NCBI RefSeq assembly: GCF_041821085.1
Contig: NZ_JBGUAZ010000001.1
Location: forward strand, 310,001-374,000
Direction: 5' to 3'
DNA length: 64,000 nt
Source: Natrinema sp. HArc-T2
GTDB taxonomy: Archaea > Halobacteriota > Halobacteria > Halobacteriales > Natrialbaceae
Under the pieces are notes generated by a model, which was not told the DNA's origin, did no database searches, and saw only the letters and a list, made by a program, of their open reading frames with translations. Made by a program: the position numbers and the translations under genes. Positions 1-8,429 of the stretch are shown here, in pieces. The stretch's first letter is position 1. Each line of letters starts with the position of its first letter.

Positions 1-505
1 ACCCGTGCCACATCACCAGCGTTTTATCTACCCTTGACACAATATGACGAACCGCCCCGAGAATCTGACGCAGTCGATTCCTGCAGGCATCACTGCTCAA
101 TTCGGGGTGACATGCGTACACTCACCCATAGACCTGTAAGCCGGTCCGACACCGGCTTTCTAGGGGTTCGATGCTTACTGCCACGATCAATTTCTAACCA
201 AGCGTTCCCAACAGATTGGGACGATGAGACTCAGCTGCGGCCAGATACCGTGGTTGGTACCGGACAACGACTGGCTGGTCATCTGGAGCGACACGCCAGT
301 CGGACAGCAATCGTGGTCGGCCACGCCGATTCTCGAGGACGCCCAAAACCACCGCTTCGCCCACTCTAAGTCCCGATCTGGCTGGTGTCAAAGCGACTCG
401 AGTTCGATTCGAAGCCGGCTTCCGACAGGCCCCACACAGAATACGCAGAACAGTGTGCTGTGATGGTGGCGATCATCACGTGTGACAACGTCTCCGTAAC
501 CGCGG
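1..505. other. Intergenic left edge, no convincing gene
   Basis: No reading frame here has recognisable domain content or haloarchaeal protein composition; frames of 65 to 111 codons exist on both strands but look random. The only structures I can point to are a hairpin at 138-158 and the promoter of the thiolase gene at the right end. Confidence 0.5.
138..158. terminator. Perfect 8-bp hairpin, possible terminator
   Basis: AAGCCGGT (138-145), a 5-nt loop and ACCGGCTT (151-158) form a perfect stem followed by a short T run. It could end transcription of a gene lying left of the window. Strand and function are inferred only. Confidence 0.3.
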
Positions 506-514
506 ACTATTAAC
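506..514 (+). promoter_or_regulatory. TATA box of the thiolase gene
   Basis: ACTATTAAC is centred about 28 nt before the ATG at 538. This is the spacing expected when a haloarchaeal mRNA begins at, or just before, its start codon, and it supports 538 as the start rather than the in-frame GTG at 532. Confidence 0.5.
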
Positions 515-537
515 GGATCCATCCAGTATGTGTGTAC

Positions 538-1704
538 ATGGCTAACGTGCGTGTCGCAGGAACTGGGTTGACGGCGTTCGGAGCCAGCCCCGAGCGGACC
601 GGACGGGATCTCTTCGCTGAAGCGAGCATCGCGGCCTTCGAGGATAGCGGTGTCCATCGAGACGACGTCGAGGGCGTCCTCTACGGCAACTTCATGGGTG
701 AACTCGCCGAACACCAGGGCCATCAGGGACCGCTGATGGCCGAAGCCGCAGGCGTTCAGGCACCCGCGACGCGGTTCGAGTCCGCGTGTGCCTCGAGCGG
801 CGCTGCGGTCCGCGAAGCGGTCAAACGAATCCGAACCGGTGAAGACGACGTGCTCCTCGTCGGTGGCACAGAGCGGATGACCAACCTCGGCACCGCGGGC
901 GCGACCGAGGCGCTTGCGATCGCCGCAGACGACCTCTGGGAGGTCCGCGCCGGGACGACGTTTCCCGGTGCGTACGCGCTGATGGCTCAGGCCTACTTCG
1001 ACGCGTTCGGCGGCGATCGCGAGGAGCTGGCCCACATCGCGGTCAAGAACCACGACAACGCGCTGCCGAACGAGAACGCCCAGTACCAGCGTGCGATCGA
1101 GGTCGACGACGTCCTCGAGGCTCCGCCGGTCTCGGAGCCGCTCGGTCTCTACGATGCCTGTCCGGTCTCTGATGGCGCGTCCGCGCTCGTGCTCACCAGC
1201 GAGGACTACGCCGCTGAGCACGATCTCGAGGCCCCCGTCGCGATCACGGGCACCGGCCAGGGTGGCGATCGGATGGCGTTGCACGACCGCGACCATCTGG
1301 CGCGCTCGCCGGCCGCCCGCGAGGCTGGCGAAGAGGCCTACGCCGACGCCGGCATCGACGCCGGCGACGTGGAAGTCGCGGAGGTCCACGACTGCTTTAC
1401 GATCGCCGAAGTGCTGGCGCTCGAGGCGCTCGATCTCGAGCCGATCGGTGAGGGGATCTCGGCGGCCCGCGACGGGCGGACGACCGCCGACGGCGAGTTG
1501 CCGGTCAACCTCTCGGGCGGGCTGAAAGCCAAGGGACACCCAGTCGGTGCGACCGGCGCGTCTCAGGTCGCCGAGATGGCGATGCTGCTTGCGGGTACGC
1601 ATCCGAACAGCGACCACGTTGCGGATGCGACGACCGGCGTCACCCACAACGCGGGTGGGACGGTTGCGAGTGCGATGGTGCACGTTCTGGAGGTGGTCGC
1701 GTGA
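538..1704 (+). CDS. Thiolase-family acetyl-CoA acyltransferase
   Basis: Thiolase-superfamily enzyme of 388 residues, a usual length for archaeal acetoacetyl-CoA/SCP-x type thiolases. It would make or cleave beta-ketoacyl-CoA in the cytoplasm. Visible motifs are Cys84 in ESACASSG (acyl-carrying cysteine), HDCF at 284-287, and GLKAKGHPVGATG at 328-340 with the catalytic His334. The ATG at 538 is chosen because a TATA-like box lies 28 nt upstream. A DUF35 OB-fold protein follows, the normal companion of archaeal thiolases. No HMG-CoA synthase is adjacent, so a role in fatty acid or acyl-CoA breakdown is as likely as mevalonate synthesis. The last five codons and the stop are duplicated just downstream (see the repeats at 1687 and 1737). 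Confidence 0.9.
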   Translation: MANVRVAGTGLTAFGASPERTGRDLFAEASIAAFEDSGVHRDDVEGVLYGNFMGELAEHQGHQGPLMAEAAGVQAPATRFESACASSGAAVREAVKRIRTGEDDVLLVGGTERMTNLGTAGATEALAIAADDLWEVRAGTTFPGAYALMAQAYFDAFGGDREELAHIAVKNHDNALPNENAQYQRAIEVDDVLEAPPVSEPLGLYDACPVSDGASALVLTSEDYAAEHDLEAPVAITGTGQGGDRMALHDRDHLARSPAAREAGEEAYADAGIDAGDVEVAEVHDCFTIAEVLALEALDLEPIGEGISAARDGRTTADGELPVNLSGGLKAKGHPVGATGASQVAEMAMLLAGTHPNSDHVADATTGVTHNAGGTVASAMVHVLEVVA

Positions 1705-1706
1705 GC
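1687..1706 (+). repeat. Direct repeat, copy 1 (thiolase stop)
   Basis: CTGGAGGTGGTCGCGTGAGC covers the last thiolase codons and its TGA. It recurs 50 bp downstream with one difference (G to A), where the changed base creates the ATG of the DUF35 gene. Directly seen. Confidence 0.85.
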
Positions 1707-1736
1707 CGAGCGATCGCGATGACGCCAGCGCAGACG

Positions 1737-1756
1737 CTGGAGGTGGTCGCATGAGC
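1737..1756 (+). repeat. Direct repeat, copy 2 (DUF35 start)
   Basis: Second copy of the 20-bp repeat at 1687-1706, differing at one base. A 17-codon frame, GTG at 1701 to TGA at 1752-1754, runs between the two and again ends Leu-Glu-Val-Val-Ala, overlapping the DUF35 ATG as ATGA. Confidence 0.85.
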
Positions 1757-2149
1757 GACATCGATGAAGTCGCAGACGCCGGCTTCGACGAGTGGCTCGA
1801 CGCCGCCGAAACCGGTGACGCCTACTGTCTCGAGTGTGCGAACGGCCACGGCTCACTGCCGCCGCGGCGGGTCTGTCCCGACTGTGGCGCGACCAATCTC
1901 GAGGAGATCGTCCTCCCAGAGACCGGCGAAATCGAGACGTTCACCATCACGCACGTGCCAACGCCGGCGTTCGAGCAGGACGCTCCCTACGCGACGGCCA
2001 TCGCGAACTTCGGTCTCGTGCGGATCACTGGGCAAGTCGTGGGGGTCGATCCCGAGGCAGTCGAGACCGGTCTCGAGGTCGCACTCGAGATCACGGTCTC
2101 TGAGACGACGGGAGAACGTGTGATCGGGTTCCAGCCGGTGTCGCCCTGA
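1751..2149 (+). CDS. DUF35 OB-fold/zinc-ribbon acyl-CoA-binding protein
   Basis: 132-residue protein with an N-terminal rubredoxin-like zinc ribbon (CLEC about residue 27, CPDCG about 44) and a C-terminal OB-fold. In archaea such proteins form complexes with thiolases, and in some cases HMG-CoA synthase, and help channel acyl-CoA; that role is family knowledge. It lies 46 bp behind the thiolase stop, in the same direction. The ATG at 1751 is within the second copy of a 20-bp duplication, and the start is clear because the zinc ribbon begins soon after it. Confidence 0.85.
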   Translation: MSDIDEVADAGFDEWLDAAETGDAYCLECANGHGSLPPRRVCPDCGATNLEEIVLPETGEIETFTITHVPTPAFEQDAPYATAIANFGLVRITGQVVGVDPEAVETGLEVALEITVSETTGERVIGFQPVSP

Positions 2150-2215
2150 CTCGGCGTTCCAGCGGCGCTACACGGGTGCCGGTGGGTATTTCACCGGCGG
2201 GAAACCACCGTCGCT

Positions 2216-2866
2216 ATGAACGTCAGGGCAGCTGTCAGACAGAGCTTCGTCGCGGGGCTGATCCTCATCGCGCCACTCGTGGTGACGCTGTACGTGCTGC
2301 GATTCCTCGTCAACTGGCTGTTACAGTTCGTCAACCCACTCGTCCACGGGACCGGGCTGGCCCAGTATACGGCCAATGTAGAAGTCGTCGCTCAGCTTCT
2401 GGCTGTCGCCATCATCATCACGATGGTCGTCGCCCTCGGGTTTCTCGCCCAACTGAGCGTTGGCAGGCACCTGTTTGGGAACATCGGCCGGCTCGTCAAC
2501 GTGGTGCCACTGGTCAGTACGATATACGGGAGCGTCCGTCAGGTCGCCAACGCGCTCGTCGAGCGACGGACGGCCTACGAGAGCGTCGTTCTCGTCGAAT
2601 ATCCTCGCGAGGATGTCTACATGATCGGCTTCGTCACGGGTGAAAGCCCTCCGGCGGTCACAGACGTGGTAGGACGGAACGTCTACAACGTCTTCATCCC
2701 GAACAGTCCGAACCCGACCGCCGGCAGACTGGTGTTACTGCCCGAGACACAGGTTCATGAAACGGAGATGAGCGTCCGCCGTGGCATGCGCCTCGTGGTC
2801 ACGACTGGAATGGGCGACAACCGAGAGCAGGCATCGCTTCCACCCCTCGAGAACGTCCCGAAGTGA
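2216..2866 (+). CDS. DUF502 family membrane protein
   Basis: 216 residues. Two long hydrophobic segments (about residues 10-38 and 57-78) are followed by a soluble domain of DUF502 type, with a conserved central stretch VPLVSTIYGSVRQV (about 98-111) and PNSPNPTAG (about 161-169). The family is widespread in archaea and bacteria but its role is not established. A small inverted repeat (2179-2197) lies before the ATG. It converges tail to tail with the hydrolase gene, with one base between the stops. Confidence 0.8.
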   Translation: MNVRAAVRQSFVAGLILIAPLVVTLYVLRFLVNWLLQFVNPLVHGTGLAQYTANVEVVAQLLAVAIIITMVVALGFLAQLSVGRHLFGNIGRLVNVVPLVSTIYGSVRQVANALVERRTAYESVVLVEYPREDVYMIGFVTGESPPAVTDVVGRNVYNVFIPNSPNPTAGRLVLLPETQVHETEMSVRRGMRLVVTTGMGDNREQASLPPLENVPK

Positions 2867-2867
2867 G

Positions 2868-3806
2868 CTACTCGCCGGTATCGACGGGCGACAGTTCCGC
2901 ACGCAGATACGCGACGAATTCGTCGGGATGTTCGGCGTGGGGCAACTGCGTCGCGTAGTCGATGACGACCAGCTCCAGATCGGCAGCCTCGGCGAGATCG
3001 CGCCCGTCCCGAAGTGGAACGAGACCCGCATCGCGACCCCAGACGAGCGTCGTCGGTGTCTCGAGGACGGCCAGTTCCGTCGCGAGGTCGAAGTCGGGAT
3101 CGAGGGTGCCCGAAGCGAACGAAGCAGGGGCGTAGCGCGCGCCGGGCTGGTGGGCGCTGTCCCAGGCGTACTGGACCGCCTCGGAGTCGATCCGATCGGT
3201 ATCGTAGTAGCCCTCTCGGTCGTAGAAGTAGCGGATCGAGGGTTTGCTCACGAGCAGGTTATAGAGCGTCGTCCCGACGACCGGCGTCCGCAGCAGGGTT
3301 CGGAGCCACGGTCGGTCGGTTGCCGTCTCGTCGGTTGGACAGATCAACACCAGTTGCTGGAAGTCGGTCTCGTCGGCGGCATCGACCGCGAACGAGCCGG
3401 TCAGCGAGGAGGCGACGACGATCGGCTCCGCCGTCACGTCGCCCGCGAAGTCGCGGATGAACTCGGCATACAGAGACGGCGTGTAGACCAGCGGCGGTCG
3501 CTCGGAGCGGCCAAAGCCCGGCAGATCGACCGCGTAGACGTGATAATCCTCGGCTAACTGTTCGACGATCGGTTCGAACTCGTGACTGCTCGCGCCCGCG
3601 TAGATCCCATGCAACAAGAGCATGTCCGGATCGGTCGGATCGCCGGCGACGGTGTAGGTCGTCTCGATCCCCCGCCAGCGATAGGTGCGTTCGATGCCGA
3701 CCAGCGGGTTCGCGAGGTCACCGGCACGCCGTTTCAGCAGGCGATTCCCGACGATGGCCCCACCGACGGTTCCGAGGGCTGCACCGAGGACTGTTCGGGC
3801 TTTCAT
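2868..3806 (-). CDS. Alpha/beta hydrolase
   Basis: 312 residues when started at the ATG 3806; an in-frame extension to 3866 has no support. The N-terminus has a glycine-rich hydrophobic stretch (about residues 5-20) that could anchor the protein in the membrane. The alpha/beta-hydrolase core shows LLHGIY (oxyanion hole), the lid-side motif VDLPGFGRSE, a nucleophile elbow read as VASSLTGS in place of canonical GxSxG, an acid in WGRDAG, and a late His in LPHAEHP. The substrate cannot be told from sequence. Confidence 0.8.
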   Translation of the reverse strand: MKARTVLGAALGTVGGAIVGNRLLKRRAGDLANPLVGIERTYRWRGIETTYTVAGDPTDPDMLLLHGIYAGASSHEFEPIVEQLAEDYHVYAVDLPGFGRSERPPLVYTPSLYAEFIRDFAGDVTAEPIVVASSLTGSFAVDAADETDFQQLVLICPTDETATDRPWLRTLLRTPVVGTTLYNLLVSKPSIRYFYDREGYYDTDRIDSEAVQYAWDSAHQPGARYAPASFASGTLDPDFDLATELAVLETPTTLVWGRDAGLVPLRDGRDLAEAADLELVVIDYATQLPHAEHPDEFVAYLRAELSPVDTGE

Positions 3807-3916
3807 ACGGGAACGTAGGAAGGCAACGGTCTTAGAAGTCCGGTTCAGAGACAGGTCCTGTTGCAACCGGCACCTCGATCACAACTGCGCCGGTTGTTGC
3901 GGTTCGAACGGCTGGA

Positions 3917-5020
3917 CTACTCGGACCCAGAGTCGTCCGCGTCGGCAGCCAGGTTCTCGACGCAGGCCTCGACGGGTGCGAGCACGTCGGTCGCGATCGA
4001 GTAGGGATCGGTCTCGCCCTGTCGGACGGCTTCGGCGAGGTCGTCGATCCCGCCGCTGTCGGCGAGTTCGTCCTCGAGCAGCGCGTGGACGTCCTCGCGA
4101 AGCAGCGTTCGGATCTCCTCGGCGTAGCGCTGGCGGACCTTCTCGGCGTGCGTGCCGGAGTCGACGAGGTAGGACCGGTGGTTCCCGAGTTCGTCGATGA
4201 AGGTGTCGACGCCGGTGCCTTTCGTGGCGACCGTTTCGACGATCGGCGGGGTCCAGCTGTCAGCGTCGTCCTCGGCACTGTCCTCGTCGGCATCGCCCCA
4301 GCTCGAGCCGTCGTCACCCATCGCACCGACGCCGTGGTGCCCACCGCCGCCGGCGGGGCCGCTTTCCTCGCCGAGGTGGACCATCTCGCGCAGTTCCTGG
4401 ACGGTCCGATCCGCGCCCTCGCGGTCGGCTTTGTTAACGACGAAGATGTCGGCGATCTCGAGGATCCCTGCTTTCAGCGTCTGAATGTCGTCGCCCGAGC
4501 CCGGCGGGACGAGGACGGCGACAGTGTCGGCGGTCCGGACGATGTCGATCTCGTTTTGCCCGGCACCGACGGTCTCAATGATGATCTTGTCCTTGCCGAA
4601 GGCGTCCATCGCCTTGACGGCGTCTGCCGTCGCCGTCGAGAGTCCGCCGAGGGTGCCACGGGCGCTCATCGAGCGGACGAAGACATCCATGTCGCCGACA
4701 GTGGAGGCCATCCGGATGCGGTCACCCAGCACGGCTCCGCCGGTAAACGGCGACGAGGGATCGATCGCGATTACGCCGACCGTCTCGCCGCGCTCGCGGT
4801 AGGCCTCGGCGAGTTTGTCGACCAGCGTCGATTTGCCTGCGCCCGGCGAGCCGGTGATACCGATCACGTCGGCGTTGCCGGTGTGGGCGTACAGCTCCGA
4901 GACGAGGTCGCGATAGCCCGGCGACCGGTTCTCGATCTTCGAGATGACCCGGGCGAGTGCGCGGTGTTCGCCGGCCAGCAGCGCCTCGAGTAACGATTCG
5001 TCGGCTTCGTCCATGGTCAT
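3917..5020 (-). CDS. meaB: Methylmalonyl-CoA mutase-associated GTPase MeaB/ArgK
   Basis: 367-residue P-loop GTPase that protects and reloads the cobalamin cofactor of methylmalonyl-CoA mutase. Motifs: GSPGAGKS (57-64, Walker A), DPSSPFTGGA (88-97), ETVGAGQ (149-155) and NKAD (196-199). The start overlaps the stop of the mutase cobalamin subunit (ATGA), so the two are translationally coupled. Odd: between about residues 219 and 255 sits a Gly/His-rich then Asp/Glu-rich insertion just after NKAD. The family core does not need it; it may be a halophilic linker or a metal-binding loop. Confidence 0.92.
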   Translation of the reverse strand: MTMDEADESLLEALLAGEHRALARVISKIENRSPGYRDLVSELYAHTGNADVIGITGSPGAGKSTLVDKLAEAYRERGETVGVIAIDPSSPFTGGAVLGDRIRMASTVGDMDVFVRSMSARGTLGGLSTATADAVKAMDAFGKDKIIIETVGAGQNEIDIVRTADTVAVLVPPGSGDDIQTLKAGILEIADIFVVNKADREGADRTVQELREMVHLGEESGPAGGGGHHGVGAMGDDGSSWGDADEDSAEDDADSWTPPIVETVATKGTGVDTFIDELGNHRSYLVDSGTHAEKVRQRYAEEIRTLLREDVHALLEDELADSGGIDDLAEAVRQGETDPYSIATDVLAPVEACVENLAADADDSGSE

Positions 5021-5433
5021 CGCTGCGGCGCGTTTTCGCGGACGAACTCGATGGTTTCCTCGATCGAGGTCCCGGGGCCGAAGATCGCCGCGACGCCGTC
5101 GTCTTTGAGCCCCTCGCGGTCCTCGTCAGGGATGACGCCGCCGGCCAGCACGAGCGTGTCGTCTTTGGCACCGTACTCTTCGAGGCCGTCCATGATATTC
5201 GGGACGAGCGTGTCGTGGGCACCCGAGAGAATGGAGATGCCGAGGACGTCGACGTCCTCTTGCACGGCGGCCTGAACGATCTGGTCGGGCGATTTGTGCA
5301 GTCCGGAATAGATGACCTCGAAGCCGGCGTCACGGAACGCGCGTGCGATGACGTGTGCCCCGCGGTCGTGACCGTCGAGGCCGACTTTGGCGACGAGACA
5401 CCGAATCGACTCCGCTTCCTGTTCGCTGCTCAT
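5017..5433 (-). CDS. mcmA2: Methylmalonyl-CoA mutase, cobalamin-binding subunit
   Basis: 138 residues, matching the stand-alone B12-binding small subunit used by archaea. The cobalamin signature DGHDRG (20-25, His as lower axial ligand) is followed by LGISILSGAH and LAGGVIP. With the large subunit, encoded elsewhere, it interconverts methylmalonyl-CoA and succinyl-CoA in propionyl-CoA use. The ATG at 5433 is preceded by a purine-rich GAGGGTGGT and fits the family start; upstream in-frame codons look non-coding. The stop overlaps the meaB start. Confidence 0.9.
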   Translation of the reverse strand: MSSEQEAESIRCLVAKVGLDGHDRGAHVIARAFRDAGFEVIYSGLHKSPDQIVQAAVQEDVDVLGISILSGAHDTLVPNIMDGLEEYGAKDDTLVLAGGVIPDEDREGLKDDGVAAIFGPGTSIEETIEFVRENAPQR

Positions 5434-5653
5434 ACCACCCTCTTTCCGAGCCGACTGTTTGACTTTAACGGAAAATTGTTTCCATCGGCTGGTGCAGCGA
5501 CGGAATTCCGTGGCGGCCACGGTTCGGTGCTCGAGTGGCGGTGACGCCATGACTGTCACATCGCCCAAAACTGGACCGAACCAAAGGCTAAAGAGCGAAA
5601 CGACCGAACATTCCGGTAATGACTATCGTTCGTCTGCTGCGGAGGGATCTATC

Positions 5654-6328
5654 GTGGGTGTCGAGATAAAGGAAACCAGGGTGACCGACGCCGAGTTCGA
5701 GGAGATGAAAGGATTCGTCTTCGAGTATCTTGCAGCCAGCGTCGAGAAGGAAGACGAAGGTGGCCGGATGCGCTGGTACCCGTGGCACTCTGCCGAGTAC
5801 CGCCACAACCACATCCTCAACGTGGTCGAGCTCGCGACGGAAATCGCCGACGGCGAGGGCGCAGACGTCGACGTCACCCGCGTCGCTGCCCTCTTTCACG
5901 ACGTCGCCAAACTCGAGACTGACCAGGAACTCCACGCCGAGGCCGGCGCTCGCGTCGCCCGCGAGTACCTCGAGTCCCACGGCGAATATCCCGACTCGTT
6001 CATCCAGCAGGTGTGTCGCGCGATCGAACACCACTCCTATCAGGGCGACCTGACCGACCTCACACTCGAGACCCAGTGTCTCATCGAGGCCGATCTCCTC
6101 GATAAGGTCGGCGCGAACGGCACTGCGCTCATGCTGTTGCGGATGGGCTACGAGGCTCGGACGCACATGGACAGCGACGAAATGGTCGAACGGGTCTTAG
6201 AGCGTGGCTACGACGCCGCTTCGCGCGTCCAGAGCGAGACCGCAGAGAGCATCGCCCACCAGCGGCTCAAACGCGTCAAGTGGTTCAGCGAGTGGCTCGA
6301 AGACGAGATTGCAGCGCTGGGCGAGTAA
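5654..6328 (+). CDS. HD-domain phosphohydrolase
   Basis: 224 residues from the GTG at 5654, chosen because GGAGG (5641-5645) lies 8 nt upstream; a longer frame to 5387 runs through the divergent promoter region. The HD superfamily metal ligands are visible as HNHILNV, FHDVAK, IEHH and an Asp in EADLLDK. Such proteins hydrolyse nucleotide or other phosphoesters in the cytoplasm; the substrate is unknown. It is divergent from the mutase subunit. Confidence 0.8.
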   Translation: MGVEIKETRVTDAEFEEMKGFVFEYLAASVEKEDEGGRMRWYPWHSAEYRHNHILNVVELATEIADGEGADVDVTRVAALFHDVAKLETDQELHAEAGARVAREYLESHGEYPDSFIQQVCRAIEHHSYQGDLTDLTLETQCLIEADLLDKVGANGTALMLLRMGYEARTHMDSDEMVERVLERGYDAASRVQSETAESIAHQRLKRVKWFSEWLEDEIAALGE

Positions 6329-6500
6329 CCGACCCGTCGAGGGCAGCGCCCGCTCGAAGCGAGGTTTTTCGAAACGTAACTACCCACAGCAGTGACTGGT
6401 GTAACAGGAGATAGGAGCGCGAGCTCGTTATTCGGCATTATGTCTGAAGCTGAATTGGGCAGTTCGGTCACTGCACATGCGTATAGAACACGATAGATCG
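6329..6500. other. AT-rich intergenic stretch
   Basis: Base composition falls clearly from here to about 6840. No gene is supported in this part; a 127-codon minus-strand frame crosses into the HD gene and is rejected. Confidence 0.4.
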
Positions 6501-6502
6501 AG

Positions 6503-6694
6503 TTACGAATTGCTAACAGTTTGAATAAACGAATATACACAAATAGCGATACTAATGTAAAGCAGAGAGGCTGCCCACGTTTTGTCTCCACTCATAATAG
6601 TCACAACAGCAAGAACTGCAAACGCTAAGGCAACGATAGCCGAACGAATCGCGCGAAGATGTGCTGTTATCATCAAATAGTGCTCATCATCCAT
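6503..6694 (-). CDS. Small two-helix membrane protein, unknown
   Basis: 63 residues: a charged start (MDDEHYLM) and two hydrophobic segments (about 17-34 and 42-60) separated by SGDKTW, so a hairpin membrane protein. A strong TATA-like box (6714-6723) is 25 nt upstream of the ATG at 6694, favouring this start over the ATG at 6703 and supporting the gene. It lies in an AT-rich patch unlike its neighbours, which suggests acquired or fast-evolving DNA. I do not recognise a family. Confidence 0.45.
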   Translation of the reverse strand: MDDEHYLMITAHLRAIRSAIVALAFAVLAVVTIMSGDKTWAASLLYISIAICVYSFIQTVSNS

Positions 6695-6713
6695 GCACAA
6701 CATGTAGTATTTC

Positions 6714-6723
6714 TATAATATAT
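6714..6723 (-). promoter_or_regulatory. TATA box of the small membrane gene
   Basis: Read on the minus strand this is an uninterrupted run of alternating A and T, 25 nt before the ATG at 6694, matching the spacing of haloarchaeal leaderless promoters. Confidence 0.45.
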
Positions 6724-6868
6724 GCTTTCTGTTAATAGAGTGTAGAGTTGATTATTACTTCGTTATCTGCTTGGCCTGTACTGAACGTGCGTTTCGCGAG
6801 CGACGCTAAATAAAGAGCCCGTATTACCAACTACTGGTAATCCACCGTCAGCGCGGGCCAGGCCACGG

Positions 6869-7546
6869 TTAGACGAGGTCGAGCCCCATCGCGAGAAAGA
6901 GCACGCCGAAGCCGACGAGGACGACGGCACTGCCCGCAGCGACAATGGGCGCGAAGGCGTCGACGCGCCGACCCGCCGCGACCAGCGCCGCCGGATAGGC
7001 GACGATCCAGCACGCGATGCCGGCGAAAAAGCCGACCAGCAGTGCTGGCGATCCCGTCTGGACGACCAGCGATCCCGCGAGCGCACTCCCAACTGCCGGG
7101 GCGTGTGCGAGGACGTCGAGCGTCCCGGGCTCGAGCAAGCCGACGCCGACGGTGAGCCAGAAGCTGATCTGGTAGGGGTTGGTCAGCGAGAGCGCGAAGG
7201 TCTTGCGAAAGCCCGAGGCCGCGGCTTCGGCGGCGTCGGTAAACGACGTGGCGGCTCTGGCCTCGTCGATCGCGCCGACGGCGAAGTACAACATGAGACC
7301 GCCGCCGGCGACGTACAGCGCGGGCCGAAGCCCCGACAGGCGGTCGATGACGGCGACGACGCCGGCCAGCGTGAGCACGAAGAAGATCGCATCTGCGAGC
7401 ATGGCTCCGAGGCCAGCCCGGAAGCCAGCCGCCCAGCCGCGGACGACGCTCTCCTCGGCGATGATTGCGTTCATCGGCCCCGGAGGTGCCGCCAGCGCGA
7501 GTCCGAAGAGGATGCCAGCCAGTGCTGTAACGATGAGGGAAGTCAC
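6869..7546 (-). CDS. LysE-family transporter (amino acid exporter type)
   Basis: 225 residues with about six hydrophobic segments. The LysE/RhtB signature appears at the N-terminus as AAPPGPMNA, followed by a glycine-spaced stretch ending in ADAIFF. Family members export amino acids or related metabolites across the cytoplasmic membrane; the substrate is unknown. The GTG at 7546 is chosen because the first transmembrane segment begins immediately after it; the frame upstream reads as arginine-rich non-coding sequence. Confidence 0.82.
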   Translation of the reverse strand: MTSLIVTALAGILFGLALAAPPGPMNAIIAEESVVRGWAAGFRAGLGAMLADAIFFVLTLAGVVAVIDRLSGLRPALYVAGGGLMLYFAVGAIDEARAATSFTDAAEAAASGFRKTFALSLTNPYQISFWLTVGVGLLEPGTLDVLAHAPAVGSALAGSLVVQTGSPALLVGFFAGIACWIVAYPAALVAAGRRVDAFAPIVAAGSAVVLVGFGVLFLAMGLDLV

Positions 7547-7746
7547 GCGTCTCGCTCGGCAGTGGGTGATACAGCGCCAAAAGCGCAGCGAACGCCGCGA
7601 CGAATCGGCCCTGCTCGAGCGCGCCCGTTTGGGTACGGGGTCGATTCGACTCACAAACCAGTGACAGCTTAGTTGCTCGCGCCCATCTCGAGACATATGG
7701 AGTACCGTCGGCTCCGATCACGTCTTTTCCGGGTGGTGAGAGCACT

Positions 7747-8358
7747 ATGAGACGCAGGGAAATCGTGGCTGGGCTCGGCAGCGTCGGTGCCCTGGCCGGT
7801 GCAGGTGGGCTGCTCCTCGGGGGCGTTCCCTCGTTCGGAGCCGACAGCGGATCGGACAGCGACGATGGACCGCTTACCGTCGAAACGATCGACGCACGGG
7901 GAAGCGAGGCCGGCACGCTCACCGTTCCAAACGGCGATATCATGGTCCTCGAGTTCTTCGTCACCGGCTGTGGCAACTGTCAGACCCAAATGCCAAAGGT
8001 CGCAGAGGCGTACTCTCGGATCGCTACAGACCATGGCGACGAGGTGACGTTTCTCGGCGTCACCTTCCAATCTCCCGAAACCAAGCCGCCAGCAGAACTC
8101 CGAGAGTGGTGGCGCGCCCACGGCGGCAACTGGCCCGTCGGCTACGACCCGATGGGTGATATCGCGGCCAGCTACGGCTTCTCCAGCTATCCGACGACTA
8201 TCGTTACCGACGCGGACGGTGAGAAACACTGGGGAAAACTCGGCATTACGCAGCCGGACGTGATCGTCGACCACGTCGAATCCGTCCTCGAGACGAGCAG
8301 CGACGGGACGACGAACGCAGCTGCCGACTCCGACGCCGCCGAGTCGGCGTCCGACTGA
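7747..8358 (+). CDS. TlpA-like thioredoxin, Tat-exported
   Basis: 203 residues. The N-terminus carries a twin-arginine signal (RRREIVAG followed by a hydrophobic stretch to about residue 26), then a thioredoxin/TlpA domain with redox Cys75 and Cys78 in CGNC and a cis-proline in SYPTTIV. It should be a membrane-anchored or extracellular thiol-disulfide oxidoreductase, perhaps for cytochrome maturation or disulfide repair. The Asp/Ser-rich C-terminal tail is typical of haloarchaea. It is divergent from the LysE-type gene. Confidence 0.85.
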   Translation: MRRREIVAGLGSVGALAGAGGLLLGGVPSFGADSGSDSDDGPLTVETIDARGSEAGTLTVPNGDIMVLEFFVTGCGNCQTQMPKVAEAYSRIATDHGDEVTFLGVTFQSPETKPPAELREWWRAHGGNWPVGYDPMGDIAASYGFSSYPTTIVTDADGEKHWGKLGITQPDVIVDHVESVLETSSDGTTNAAADSDAAESASD

Positions 8359-8429
8359 ACGATTGTCCATCGCTGTGGCAGTGATCCGTTAGGGTCGGGC
8401 GATCTTGGTCCGCAAGAAGTCGTAAGCGG

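Noticed and set aside
34-463. Two plus-strand frames at the left edge
   Set aside because: No conserved pattern, odd composition and no promoter or ribosome site.
388-1761. 457-codon minus-strand frame opposite the thiolase gene
   Set aside because: It mirrors the codon pattern of the thiolase and reads as Arg-rich sequence without domains, a GC-rich antisense shadow.
6208-6591. 127-codon minus-strand frame across the AT-rich patch
   Set aside because: It overlaps the HD gene end out of phase, and its hydrophobic part follows base composition.
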